In this document: one piece after another, positions 37,555 to 45,070 of the stretch | Numbering within the stretch: the first letter of the stretch is position 1 | Layout: every line of letters starts with the position of its first letter | DNA from: an uncultured Chryseobacterium sp. | GTDB taxonomy: Bacteria; Bacteroidota; Bacteroidia; Flavobacteriales; Weeksellaceae | Reading direction: 5' to 3' | Assembly: GCA_913774355.1 (NCBI GenBank) | Contig: CAJYGB010000024.1 | Span: 1 to 61,286 of the forward strand | DNA: 61,286 bases | Translations under genes and position numbers: made by a program | The notes under the pieces: model-generated | Databases searched by the model: none | Told to the model about the DNA's origin: nothing | Seen by the model: the letters and a program-made list of their open reading frames with translations, nothing else

Positions 37555-38601
37555 ATGATATATGTAGTAATAGGTTTTCTCTGGCTTTCCATCTGCCTTT
37601 ATGTTATTTTGGGCGGGGCTGACTTTGGTGCTGGAATTGTGGAACTGATGACCAGGAAAAAAAACCGTCCGAAAACACAGGTGATCATGTACGAATCCAT
37701 TGCTCCGGTATGGGAAGCCAATCACATGTGGCTGATTATTGCGGTCGTCATTTTATTTGTCGGGTTTCCTGAAGTCTATACTACTCTTTCCACATACCTT
37801 CATATTCCGCTGGTGATGATGCTTATCGGTATCATCGCACGGGGAACCTCTTTCACGTTCCGGCATTATGATGCGATAAAAGATGAATGGCAGAAGGTAT
37901 ACACACAGATTTTCTATTTCTCAAGCCTGTTCACACCGTTTTTCCTCGGGCTGATTGCTGCGGCTACAATTTCACGTTCCATTCAGCCTGACGCGAATAA
38001 TTTCCTTGACCTGTATATCTTCAGCTGGCTGAACTGGTTCGGCGTGGCTGTGGGATTATTCACCATCTCGATCTGTGCTTATCTGGCCTCTGTTTTTGCA
38101 TTAAGGGAGACCTGCGACCGCATTGAACTCAAACTGATGGTCAAAAAATCGAAACAGACCATGGTTTTCGTAGTCATTACCGGGATTTTGGTTTTTGTAA
38201 CCGCCTATATTTCAGGAATCCCTCTCGTTATGTGGGTATTTTCCAAGCCATTGGGAATTATGGCAACCGGATTTGCAACCATCTGCCTGTTGCTGATTCT
38301 GAGAGCGATACATACCGGAAAAATGCTCCCTGTTCGTGCCCTGGCAGGCTTTCAGGTGATTATGATTCTTGTAGCTGCAACATATCAGCACAATCCCAAC
38401 ATCATTTTGTTTGGAAACGGGCAGCACCTTTCTCTGCTGGAGCATGTCGCCGCCCCGAAGACTATTAATGCTCTGGCATGGGCACTGATGCTGGGTTCGC
38501 TATTTATTCTTCCCTTTCTGTTTTACTTAATGGTTTCTTTCAGTAAACAGAGAAGACAGCTTAAAGAAACAGCAAAACCTGAAACACCGATTAAGCCGTA
38601 A
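37555..38601 (+). CDS. cydB: Cytochrome bd quinol oxidase subunit II
   Basis: 348 residues, eight to nine membrane helices. Typical start VVIGFLWLSICLYVILGGADFGAGI and the EANHMWLI and GTSFTFRHY stretches mark CydB. It pairs with CydA to form the low-oxygen terminal oxidase. The gap to cydA is two bases. No third small subunit (CydX) was recognised downstream, where 236 bases precede the convergent OmpA-like gene. Confidence 0.95.
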   Translation: MIYVVIGFLWLSICLYVILGGADFGAGIVELMTRKKNRPKTQVIMYESIAPVWEANHMWLIIAVVILFVGFPEVYTTLSTYLHIPLVMMLIGIIARGTSFTFRHYDAIKDEWQKVYTQIFYFSSLFTPFFLGLIAAATISRSIQPDANNFLDLYIFSWLNWFGVAVGLFTISICAYLASVFALRETCDRIELKLMVKKSKQTMVFVVITGILVFVTAYISGIPLVMWVFSKPLGIMATGFATICLLLILRAIHTGKMLPVRALAGFQVIMILVAATYQHNPNIILFGNGQHLSLLEHVAAPKTINALAWALMLGSLFILPFLFYLMVSFSKQRRQLKETAKPETPIKP

Positions 38602-38837
38602 TTAATGTCTGGCAGATAAGAATGCCGTGAAATATCAGCTAAGATTCAACGTCCTGTCTGTAGAGAACCCAAACATTGTATTAGAAGAGAAGAGATTGGA
38701 AAGACGCCTCCAAATAACGCTGATTCTCACAGACTTTTGCAGGCTGCTTTATCAGATTCATTTACAAAAATACCAATCCGTTACTATTTTAAATTAAAAA
38801 CCATCAACAGTAAATACGGATTTCCTCTTCCAGCCTC

Positions 38838-39656
38838 CTACTTTTTAAGTAGGACAATTTCTACCCTCCGGTTTTTGCTGAAGTCGTCTTCCGTACGTTC
38901 GGGATAAACCACAGGATTGAGGTGTCCCTGGCCGGTCGCTTTGATCCTGAAAGAATGAATTCCCTGCAGTTCCAGGAATTCTTTGATCGCATTAGCCCTA
39001 GTGAATGATAGATTGAATGTTTTCAGATCAAGGTCCTGACCGTCAAAATTATCATAGTCACAGCAGATATGCCCCTGCAATTCCACTTCAAGAGACGAAT
39101 TATTCTTTAAAAGATCCGCAAGCTGGGCGAGAACTTTATTTGCTTTGGGAAGCCAGACGTGACGTCCTCCGATAAAATTCACCTGGGGTAAGGAAAACGT
39201 ATCTTTTACTTTCATCTCAGAAATCTTTTTACTAAAGAAACTCGCATATATTTTTCCGGATCTAATTTCCCCAGATGCCATCACGCGATCAATGAATATG
39301 TCGACCCTTCTGTTTCTGCTGCGCAACTCCTCCGTACTGTTGTCGTTGATCTGTTTTTCCTTTCCCAGCCCTGTTACACTCTGCAGTTCGATATTACGTC
39401 CGATTTTTTTCTGAAGATAGGCACTGACACTGCGCGCACGGTTTTCCGACAATATTTGATTATAATGTGAAGTTCCGGAAACATCACAATTTCCGAAAAT
39501 CCTGAATTTCAACTCCGTGTTTAAACGGCTTAGGCTGTCAAGTTTTTTTTCTGAATCTTTGCTGAGTTTCGTACTGTTATAATCAAAATATACCGAAGTG
39601 AGCATCTGTGCCTTACTGTTAAGACATAAGAAAATCAATATGATAAGAATTCTCAT
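38838..39656 (-). CDS. Protein with two tandem OmpA-like domains
   Basis: 272 residues with a short signal peptide (cleaved near SKA-Q). The first OmpA-C-like domain spans about 20-128 (VYFDYNSTKLSKDSEKKLDS, GNCDVSGTSHYNQILSENRA, ending RSRNRRVDIFI). The second spans about 155-270 (VNFIGGRHVWLPKANKVLAQ, GHICCDYDN, FTRANAIKEFLE, ending SKNRRVEIVLLK). OmpA domains bind the diaminopimelate of peptidoglycan. No barrel domain is present, so this is a periplasmic double wall-binder, a less usual build. The N-R-R-V motif is kept in both copies. Confidence 0.82.
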   Translation of the reverse strand: MRILIILIFLCLNSKAQMLTSVYFDYNSTKLSKDSEKKLDSLSRLNTELKFRIFGNCDVSGTSHYNQILSENRARSVSAYLQKKIGRNIELQSVTGLGKEKQINDNSTEELRSRNRRVDIFIDRVMASGEIRSGKIYASFFSKKISEMKVKDTFSLPQVNFIGGRHVWLPKANKVLAQLADLLKNNSSLEVELQGHICCDYDNFDGQDLDLKTFNLSFTRANAIKEFLELQGIHSFRIKATGQGHLNPVVYPERTEDDFSKNRRVEIVLLKK

Positions 39657-40082
39657 CTTATTTGTTTTTCATTAAACGGGAAATTGAGGAAAATAGTTTG
39701 TTGGCAGTCTTTATAAATTTTTAATTCAGTGAAATCAGATATTACTTTTCACAGACAAATGTAAAATCTGATATGAAAGTCATGACATGCCAGAAATAAA
39801 GAAACCGGCGAAAGCTTGCTTCCACCGGCACTGAAATACATTATTAATCTACCCCCCTAATAATTAAGCATTCCAGATGAAAATATTATTCTGCTTTGAT
39901 TAATTTTCAACTGCTTTCTTGAATTTTTTTTCGGATACCGTAATGATTTTTACAAAGGGTCCCTTTTAAAATGATGATGGATCAAGCTTGCAGAAAACAT
40001 ACTTTTTAATTCACACAAATGTACAATAATTTTTTTAATCCCAATATGGGCATTTAAAAAAAATATTTTATGAAAAGTAAAT
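39657..40082. other. Gene-free region between the OmpA-like gene and lysS
   Basis: About 430 AT-rich bases that carry the likely promoter side of the OmpA-like gene. The GC-richer patch around 39800-39840 has no clear pairing. No gene, RNA or repeat is supported. Confidence 0.4.
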
Positions 40083-40083
40083 T

Positions 40084-40109
40084 AAAAAAGGTCGTCTGAC
40101 GACGACCTT
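40084..40109 (-). terminator. Terminator after lysS
   Basis: A 9-bp GC-rich perfect stem (40088-40096 with 40101-40109), loop TGAC, followed leftward by T (A-run 40084-40089). Confidence 0.85.
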
Positions 40110-40132
40110 CCAGTATTTTTACCTGATAAAAC

Positions 40133-41833
40133 TTACATCAGTTTCATCAAAATATTCTCATCTGTTTTCTCGACCTTTACGAGATTATTCTTTGTTAATA
40201 CTTTGGAGGCTTTATCCCATTTTTTACCGGACAACTGACTTCTTTCTTTTACCTCAGCCAATGAAAACGGCTCTTCACGGGAGTTTAAAATTTCCAGAAT
40301 CACTTTTTCATCCTCTCCAAGTTCGATCTGCGGCACTGCTTTTTCCGGTCTCATCTGCGGGAAAAACAATACTTCCTGAATGGAAGCGTTATTGGTAAGG
40401 AACATGATAAGTCTGTCCATACCGATTCCCAATCCTGAGGTCGGCGGCATTCCGTATTCCAATGCTCTCAGGAAGTCCTCGTCGATAAACTGCCCTGCTT
40501 CATCATCTCCTTTCTCGGATAACTTAAGCTGATCTTCAAAACGTTCTCTCTGGTCGATCGGGTCATTAAGCTCGGAATAGGCATTGGCAATTTCTTTTCC
40601 GCAGACCATCAGCTCGAAACGTTCCGTAAGACCTTCTTTGCTTCGGTGCTTTTTGGTTAAAGGTGACATTTCAACCGGATAATCGGTAATAAAGGTCGGC
40701 TGGATAAAGTTTCCTTCACATTTCTCACCGAATATTTCATCGATCAGTTTTCCTTTCCCCATCGTTTCATTCACTTCAATACCGATTGATTTGGCAAAGT
40801 CGAATAACTCCTGTTCCGTTTTACCGGTAATATCGAAACCTGTGAATTTAAGAATCGCATCCGTCATTGAAATTCTCTGGTAAGGTGCCTTGAAATCTAC
40901 CTCGTGCTCACCGAAAGTCGCTTTGGTCGTTCCATTTACCTGAACAGCACAGAATTCCAATAACTTCTCCGTGAAATCCATCATCCAGTTATAATCTTTA
41001 TACGCCACATAGATTTCCATAGCGGTGAATTCCGGGTTATGGGTACGGTCCATCCCTTCATTCCTGAAGTTTTTGGAGAATTCATACACCCCGTCGAAAC
41101 CTCCTACGATCAGTCTTTTCAGGTATAATTCGTTGGCAATTCTTAAATATAACGGAATATCCAAGGCATTGTGATGCGTAATAAACGGCCTTGCTGCCGC
41201 TCCTCCAGGGATGGCCTGCAGAATCGGCGTCTCTACTTCAAAATATCCGGCATCATTAAAGAATGTCCTCATCGCGTTGAAAAGTTTTGTTCTTTTCACA
41301 AAAACCTCCTTTACCTGAGGGTTTACCGTCAGGTCTACATAACGCTGTCTGTATCTCATTTCCGGATCGTTGAAGGCATCATAAACGACTCCATTTTCAT
41401 CGGTTCGCGGTTGAGGGAGCGGCCGCAAAGATTTGGTAAGAAGCGTAAAGTTCTTTACCAGAACCGTCTTTTCGCCTACCTGTGTAGTGAAAAGTTCGCC
41501 TTCTACCCCGATGATGTCGCCTATATCCAAAAGGTGCTTATACACTTCATTGTACAATGTTTTATCTTCCCCGGTACAGATTTCATCCCGGTTAAAGTAC
41601 ACCTGGATGCGTCCGGTAGAATCCTGCAATTCAGCAAAAGAAGCTTTCCCCTGAATTCTTCTGGACATCAATCTTCCAGCGATTTTTACCTGTTTACTTT
41701 CTGCGAAATCCTGTTTTATCGATTCTGTAGTATCTGTAATGACATATTCATTCGCCGGGAATGCATTAATTCCCATTTCAACAAGCTTATTCAGCTTTTC
41801 TCTTCTAATGATTTCCTGTTCTGATAATTGCAT
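40133..41833 (-). CDS. lysS: Lysyl-tRNA synthetase, class II
   Basis: 566 residues. Anticodon-binding OB domain first (VKIAGRLMSRRIQGKASFAE), then class II motifs: motif 1 around FEVETPILQAIPGGAAARPF, motif 2 FRNEGMDRTHNPEFT, motif 3 GLGIGMDRLIMFL. The catalytic core ends at VLFFPQMRPEK; a further 65 residues (DEKVILEILNSREEPF, LAEVKERSQLSGKKWDKA) form a winged-helix-like extension that E. coli LysS lacks, and which is usual in Bacteroidota. It charges tRNA-Lys. Monocistronic with its own terminator. Confidence 0.96.
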   Translation of the reverse strand: MQLSEQEIIRREKLNKLVEMGINAFPANEYVITDTTESIKQDFAESKQVKIAGRLMSRRIQGKASFAELQDSTGRIQVYFNRDEICTGEDKTLYNEVYKHLLDIGDIIGVEGELFTTQVGEKTVLVKNFTLLTKSLRPLPQPRTDENGVVYDAFNDPEMRYRQRYVDLTVNPQVKEVFVKRTKLFNAMRTFFNDAGYFEVETPILQAIPGGAAARPFITHHNALDIPLYLRIANELYLKRLIVGGFDGVYEFSKNFRNEGMDRTHNPEFTAMEIYVAYKDYNWMMDFTEKLLEFCAVQVNGTTKATFGEHEVDFKAPYQRISMTDAILKFTGFDITGKTEQELFDFAKSIGIEVNETMGKGKLIDEIFGEKCEGNFIQPTFITDYPVEMSPLTKKHRSKEGLTERFELMVCGKEIANAYSELNDPIDQRERFEDQLKLSEKGDDEAGQFIDEDFLRALEYGMPPTSGLGIGMDRLIMFLTNNASIQEVLFFPQMRPEKAVPQIELGEDEKVILEILNSREEPFSLAEVKERSQLSGKKWDKASKVLTKNNLVKVEKTDENILMKLM

Positions 41834-41855
41834 TTCTTATTTTTCTAAAAGCGTA

Positions 41856-41863
41856 CAAATTTA
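41856..41863 (-). promoter_or_regulatory. Promoter -7 element of lysS
   Basis: TAAATTTG on the minus strand (complement of 41856-41863), 22 bases before the start codon. No good TTG partner seen. Confidence 0.5.
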
Positions 41864-42016
41864 GTGATTATTTATAATAATTAAGTTTAAAAGTTGGATC
41901 AAATATGATATCCATTAAATCAAAAATATTTAAAAAAGTAATTAATCAGATATCAAATGGTATAAAAAATTTAAAATTAAATTTAAAATTTCACTAAATA
42001 ATGAATTAAAAATCAC

Positions 42017-42219
42017 TATCTTTGGATTACACCACGAATCAAAAATAAATAAAGTATGAAAAAATGATGACTTTGTTTCCCCGTATTTTTATTATGTCCT
42101 AGCTGAATATGCCGGAATTAATTGATACGGGCGGGTTAGAGAAAAAAAATACAAAAACCCGATTTTTCAGGATGATTCTAGAAACACAATGCTCTAAGCA
42201 CCTTACCATCCGTAAGGTG
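42017..42219 (+). other. Possible orphan leader or small transcript with two hairpins
   Basis: TATCTTTG (42017-42024) is a consensus -7 element facing right. A short frame ATG-ATG at 42064-42102 encodes a 12-residue peptide (MMTLFPRIFIMS). It is followed by CGGGTT...AACCCG (42132-42137 and 42156-42161) with ATTTTT, and by an 8-bp hairpin at 42199-42219 that overlaps the end of rlmF and is followed by TTTGCTTTT. The order resembles an amino-acid attenuator, but no biosynthetic gene follows on this strand. Confidence 0.3.
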
Positions 42220-43159
42220 TTTGCTTTTGGTTAACATTCAGCCAGTTCTTCTGCTTTTGCTGCGGAACAAATGTCCATGCAAGCACCCGGCTTATCTTTT
42301 GGCCCTGCGCCATTTCAATTACCCTGAATTCTACAGCTTTTACCTTCTTCAGCAGAGAAGTGAGTTTAAAGAGGTTGTCTTTTTTGGAAACCAGACAGGT
42401 AAACCACAGGACCTGTGAAGGATACAGCCTGCTTTCCAGTATCATTTTCGTGATAAATGCCAACTCACCACCTTCACACCACAGTTCGGACTGCTGTCCT
42501 CCAAAATTCAGGACGGGTTTACGGACTTTTGATTTGCTCAGATTCTTTGTTTTTCTCAGGTTTCCTTTCAAGGCCGAAACTTCGGAATCGTGGAAAGGCG
42601 GGTTACACATGGAAAAGGCAAACCGGTCTTCAGGTTCAATGATATTTTTAAAAATATGATCCGGTTCCTGCTGTTTCTTCAGACGGATAACCGGTAACAG
42701 ATCCGGATTGTAATCCAGAATTTTTGCTGCATTACTTAAAGAGTATTCATTAATATCGGTTCCGAGCATGGTCCAGCCGTATGACCGGTGCGCAATTAAA
42801 GGATATACCAGATTGGCACCCGTCCCAATGTCAAGACCTTGTATCTTTTGGCTTTCCGGAAGTTCACCGAAAGATTCCGCCAGCAGATCGGCAATGTAAT
42901 GAATGTAATCTGCCCGGCCGGGAATCGGCGGACATAGATTGGTATCGGGAATATCCCAGTGCTGAACCTTATAAAAGTGTAACAACAAAGCTTTGTTCAG
43001 GAGCTTAACGGCCTGCGGAAGGCTGAAATTAATCGTTACACTTTGATAAGCGTTCACAAAAACATATGGTTTCAGTTCGGGTACACCGGCAATCAGCTGA
43101 TCGAAATCGTACGGATCCCGGTGGAGATTCCTGGGGTGCAGGTTAGACTTTTCAGCCAT
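42203..43159 (-). CDS. rlmF: 23S rRNA (adenine(1618)-N6)-methyltransferase RlmF
   Basis: 318 residues. Family start HPRNLHRDPYDFDQLIAGVP with the substrate part INFSLPQAVKLLNKALLLHF and HWDIPDTNLCPPIPGRADYI. SAM-binding loop GLDIGTGANLVYPL and catalytic NPPF in SMCNPPFHDS, which flips and methylates the adenine N6. It methylates A1618 of 23S rRNA. It follows the c-type cytochrome gene by 3 bases in a leftward operon. Confidence 0.93.
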   Translation of the reverse strand: MAEKSNLHPRNLHRDPYDFDQLIAGVPELKPYVFVNAYQSVTINFSLPQAVKLLNKALLLHFYKVQHWDIPDTNLCPPIPGRADYIHYIADLLAESFGELPESQKIQGLDIGTGANLVYPLIAHRSYGWTMLGTDINEYSLSNAAKILDYNPDLLPVIRLKKQQEPDHIFKNIIEPEDRFAFSMCNPPFHDSEVSALKGNLRKTKNLSKSKVRKPVLNFGGQQSELWCEGGELAFITKMILESRLYPSQVLWFTCLVSKKDNLFKLTSLLKKVKAVEFRVIEMAQGQKISRVLAWTFVPQQKQKNWLNVNQKQTPYGW

Positions 43160-43162
43160 TCC

Positions 43163-43537
43163 TTATTTTTTCAGGCTTAAAATATACTTCACCATTTTTT
43201 TGGCATCTTCTTTAGAAACCTGAGGATGAGGAGACATCGGTACCCCGCCCCAGACTCCGCTGCCACCTTCAATGATCTTGGAGGCCAGCAGTTCCGTATC
43301 TTTTTCAGAATATTTGTCTGCAATCTGCTGATACGACGGGCCGATCATCTTTTCGTTTACGGCGTGGCATCCGGAACAGTCCAGCGTCTCGATGATCTGG
43401 TCCCCGGAAAGATTGCTTTTTCCGGGATCCGGAGCCTGTGCTGTTTCTGCACCGGAATCAGCAGAAGAGGTTTCTTTTTTAGAACAGGAAAACATCAGCA
43501 TGGCCATACCTCCTGCTAAAAACAGATTTCTCACCAT
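43163..43537 (-). CDS. c-type cytochrome lipoprotein
   Basis: 124 residues. Signal with lipobox (LMFS-C, Cys about residue 18), a Ser/Ala-rich linker, then a class I cytochrome c domain: heme-binding CSGCH, IGPSYQQIADKY, and axial Met in GGVPMSPHPQVS, ending KMVKYILSL. It is a single-heme electron carrier tethered to the membrane; possible partners are oxidases or nitrous-oxide-type enzymes elsewhere. Upstream is a small lipoprotein gene (8-base gap), downstream rlmF. Confidence 0.88.
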   Translation of the reverse strand: MVRNLFLAGGMAMLMFSCSKKETSSADSGAETAQAPDPGKSNLSGDQIIETLDCSGCHAVNEKMIGPSYQQIADKYSEKDTELLASKIIEGGSGVWGGVPMSPHPQVSKEDAKKMVKYILSLKK

Positions 43538-43545
43538 TCCCGTAA

Positions 43546-43773
43546 TTATTTTTTGGCAGCCGTAGCCGTATCTGGTTTTGCCTGGCTGGCCGGTAAAGAT
43601 TCCGCTGCATTCACCTGGGAATTTTCTGTTTTTCTGGCGGTGGAATCCACTACCGTAGGGGCATCCGGTTCAGGCAACATCGTGTTGCTGTCCTGTAAGT
43701 CATGATTTGGCTTCTTTGAGCAGCTTGCTGCTACCAAGCCACCGATAAACGCGATTGCTAATACTTTTTTCAT
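43546..43773 (-). CDS. Small lipoprotein
   Basis: 75 residues. Signal peptide MKKVLAIAFIGGLVAAS with Cys at 18 (VAAS-C), then a disordered Pro/Ser/Thr/Ala/Lys tail (PASQAKPDTATAAKK) with no domain. First in the operon with the cytochrome c lipoprotein, whose linker has a similar composition. It may be a tether or accessory of that cytochrome. No family recognised. Confidence 0.75.
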   Translation of the reverse strand: MKKVLAIAFIGGLVAASCSKKPNHDLQDSNTMLPEPDAPTVVDSTARKTENSQVNAAESLPASQAKPDTATAAKK

Positions 43774-43910
43774 TATTTTTTCCTATAAAAATTTAGACAA
43801 AAATATAAAAAATAAACGTTCAAACTCATGATAAATGTCCATTTAAAGATATTTACGCAAGAATAAATTCAGGAATGATTATCTTTAATATTGTTTTTTA
43901 AAATTAAAAC

Positions 43911-44546
43911 ATGGTTTTCATTTCAAAAATTCTCTTTTTCATGAGCCATCACGGTTTTCTGACGGTGGTGTTTTTATTTATCATTTTCGGGGGGTTATCC
44001 GCTCTTACCAAAAAATGGTACTTGTTGGGCATTGCCTTTATTTTGTCCATTGGAAATGTGATAGGAGGACAGTTCCTGAACGCATGGTTTTTAAATAAAT
44101 ACGGCACAGAAAGCACGGCTGTTATTACCTCCGATGTGGAGACCAGCTCTACCCTTAATGATCGGTATATCCATGATTACGAAGCCATTGTGAAGAAACA
44201 GGACGGCAGCTATGTTACGACTTTCTTTTCTACGACAACAGCAGCCATTTACCCTATTGAGAATGCGATCAGGATTCCCCGTAAAGAAACACGGTTTCCC
44301 GTAAAATTCATTCCAGGCTATGAAAAAAACATCGTGATCCTTTATGACAGATCCGATGAAGGAAAGATGCTGCTGAAATACGAAAAACGTAAACCCGTTG
44401 AAAAAGCAAGGATACAATACGAAGCCGATCCCGGGAATCCTGAATTTATCAGCCACTACCGCTCTGCCCTCCAAAACTATTTGAAAGAATACGATGATCC
44501 TGAATATCGGGAAAGGCTTAATCAGCTTGAAAACAGATCTTTCTAG
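43911..44546 (+). CDS. Membrane protein of unknown function
   Basis: 211 residues. Two N-terminal membrane helices (FLTVVFLFIIFGGLSAL and LLGIAFILSIGNVIGGQFL), followed by a cytoplasmic or periplasmic beta-rich part (TAVITSDVETSS, YEAIVKKQDGSYVTTFFSTT, RFPVKFIPGYEKNIVILYDR) that resembles the DUF3592-like folds of small membrane proteins, and a charged C-terminal helix. I cannot name the family. Its stop codon (TAG, 44544-44546) is also the first bases of a MITE-like repeat. Confidence 0.7.
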   Translation: MVFISKILFFMSHHGFLTVVFLFIIFGGLSALTKKWYLLGIAFILSIGNVIGGQFLNAWFLNKYGTESTAVITSDVETSSTLNDRYIHDYEAIVKKQDGSYVTTFFSTTTAAIYPIENAIRIPRKETRFPVKFIPGYEKNIVILYDRSDEGKMLLKYEKRKPVEKARIQYEADPGNPEFISHYRSALQNYLKEYDDPEYRERLNQLENRSF

Positions 44547-44777
44547 AGCTTTAATTTAAATCTTTTAGCTTAATTCCAACATTAAGCACTTAAGATATTT
44601 TAGCTTAAAAAAGTCAACTTTAATGCATACCGTTTTTAACCATTAAAATTGAGTTTTTCAGGCAAAGATTCTGCAGCGGTAAAAGTGAAGGATAAACAAA
44701 GTTTATTTTAATTCAGAAAATTAAGATGAAGAGAGAGAACGAAAAATTTCTGAGTTAAAATTTAAACGGGCTTTGAG
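44544..44777. repeat. MITE-like repeat, family B, copy 1
   Basis: Begins TAGAGCTTTAATTTAAATC and ends TTTAAACGGGCTTTGAGA; the ends are imperfect inverted repeats (consensus about AGAGCCTGTTTAAATTT). Inside are AACATTAAGCACTTAAG, TTTTAGCTTAAAAAA and AAGTGAAGGATAAACAAAG, all found in the same order in the copy at 61083-61286. No coding content. The copy lies between the membrane protein and the trp promoter. Confidence 0.6.
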
Positions 44778-44856
44778 ATCAAGAGGCAGGAAATTTTAAC
44801 AAACTACAAAAAAGGAACGGGATTTGTTGTAAGGTTTGAGATTTATTTTAATCATT

Positions 44857-44889
44857 TTGTTTTTCGTATTAAAAAAATATATACATTTG
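44857..44889 (+). promoter_or_regulatory. Promoter of the trp operon
   Basis: TTG (44857-44859), 22-base spacer, TACATTTG (44882-44889). The leader-peptide ATG begins only 4 bases after this element, which places it at or next to the transcription start. Confidence 0.75.
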
Positions 44890-44893
44890 TACC

Positions 44894-44971
44894 ATGTTTA
44901 GTAACAGCAACAATATTTGGTGGTGGCTTTCAAACTCTTCGTCGGGTCTGAGGCTGTTGTCGTGCTGTTAA
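44894..44971 (+). CDS. trpL: Tryptophan leader peptide
   Basis: A 25-residue peptide MFSNSNNIWWWLSNSS... ending LLSCC with TAA at 44969-44971. Three Trp codons in a row (44918-44926) are the sensor: when Trp-tRNA is scarce the ribosome stalls there and downstream RNA can avoid forming the terminator. It is followed 38 bases later by a terminator hairpin and then trpE, which fixes its role. It has no room for a ribosome binding site because the promoter's -7 element ends at 44889, so it is probably translated from a leaderless transcript. Too short for usual gene finding. Confidence 0.85.
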   Translation: MFSNSNNIWWWLSNSSSGLRLLSCC

Positions 44972-45009
44972 TCCATCTTAACGCATCAATAATAAAACAA
45001 TATACAAAG

Positions 45010-45041
45010 AGACTTTGACGGATACCGTTGAAGTCTTTTTT
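45010..45041 (+). terminator. Attenuator terminator of the trp operon
   Basis: A 12-bp stem (45010-45021 with 45025-45036, two G-U pairs), loop ATA, followed by TTTTTT. It lies between the leader peptide and trpE (start 45071). A segment just after the Trp codons, around 44930-44938, is complementary to the left arm with one mismatch and could take part in alternative pairing; I did not resolve the full switch. Confidence 0.85.
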
Positions 45042-45070
45042 ATTTAATCCCAATTAAAAATAAACTGCAG

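Noticed and set aside
41171..41824. 217-codon antisense frame
   Set aside because: Inside lysS, no family features.
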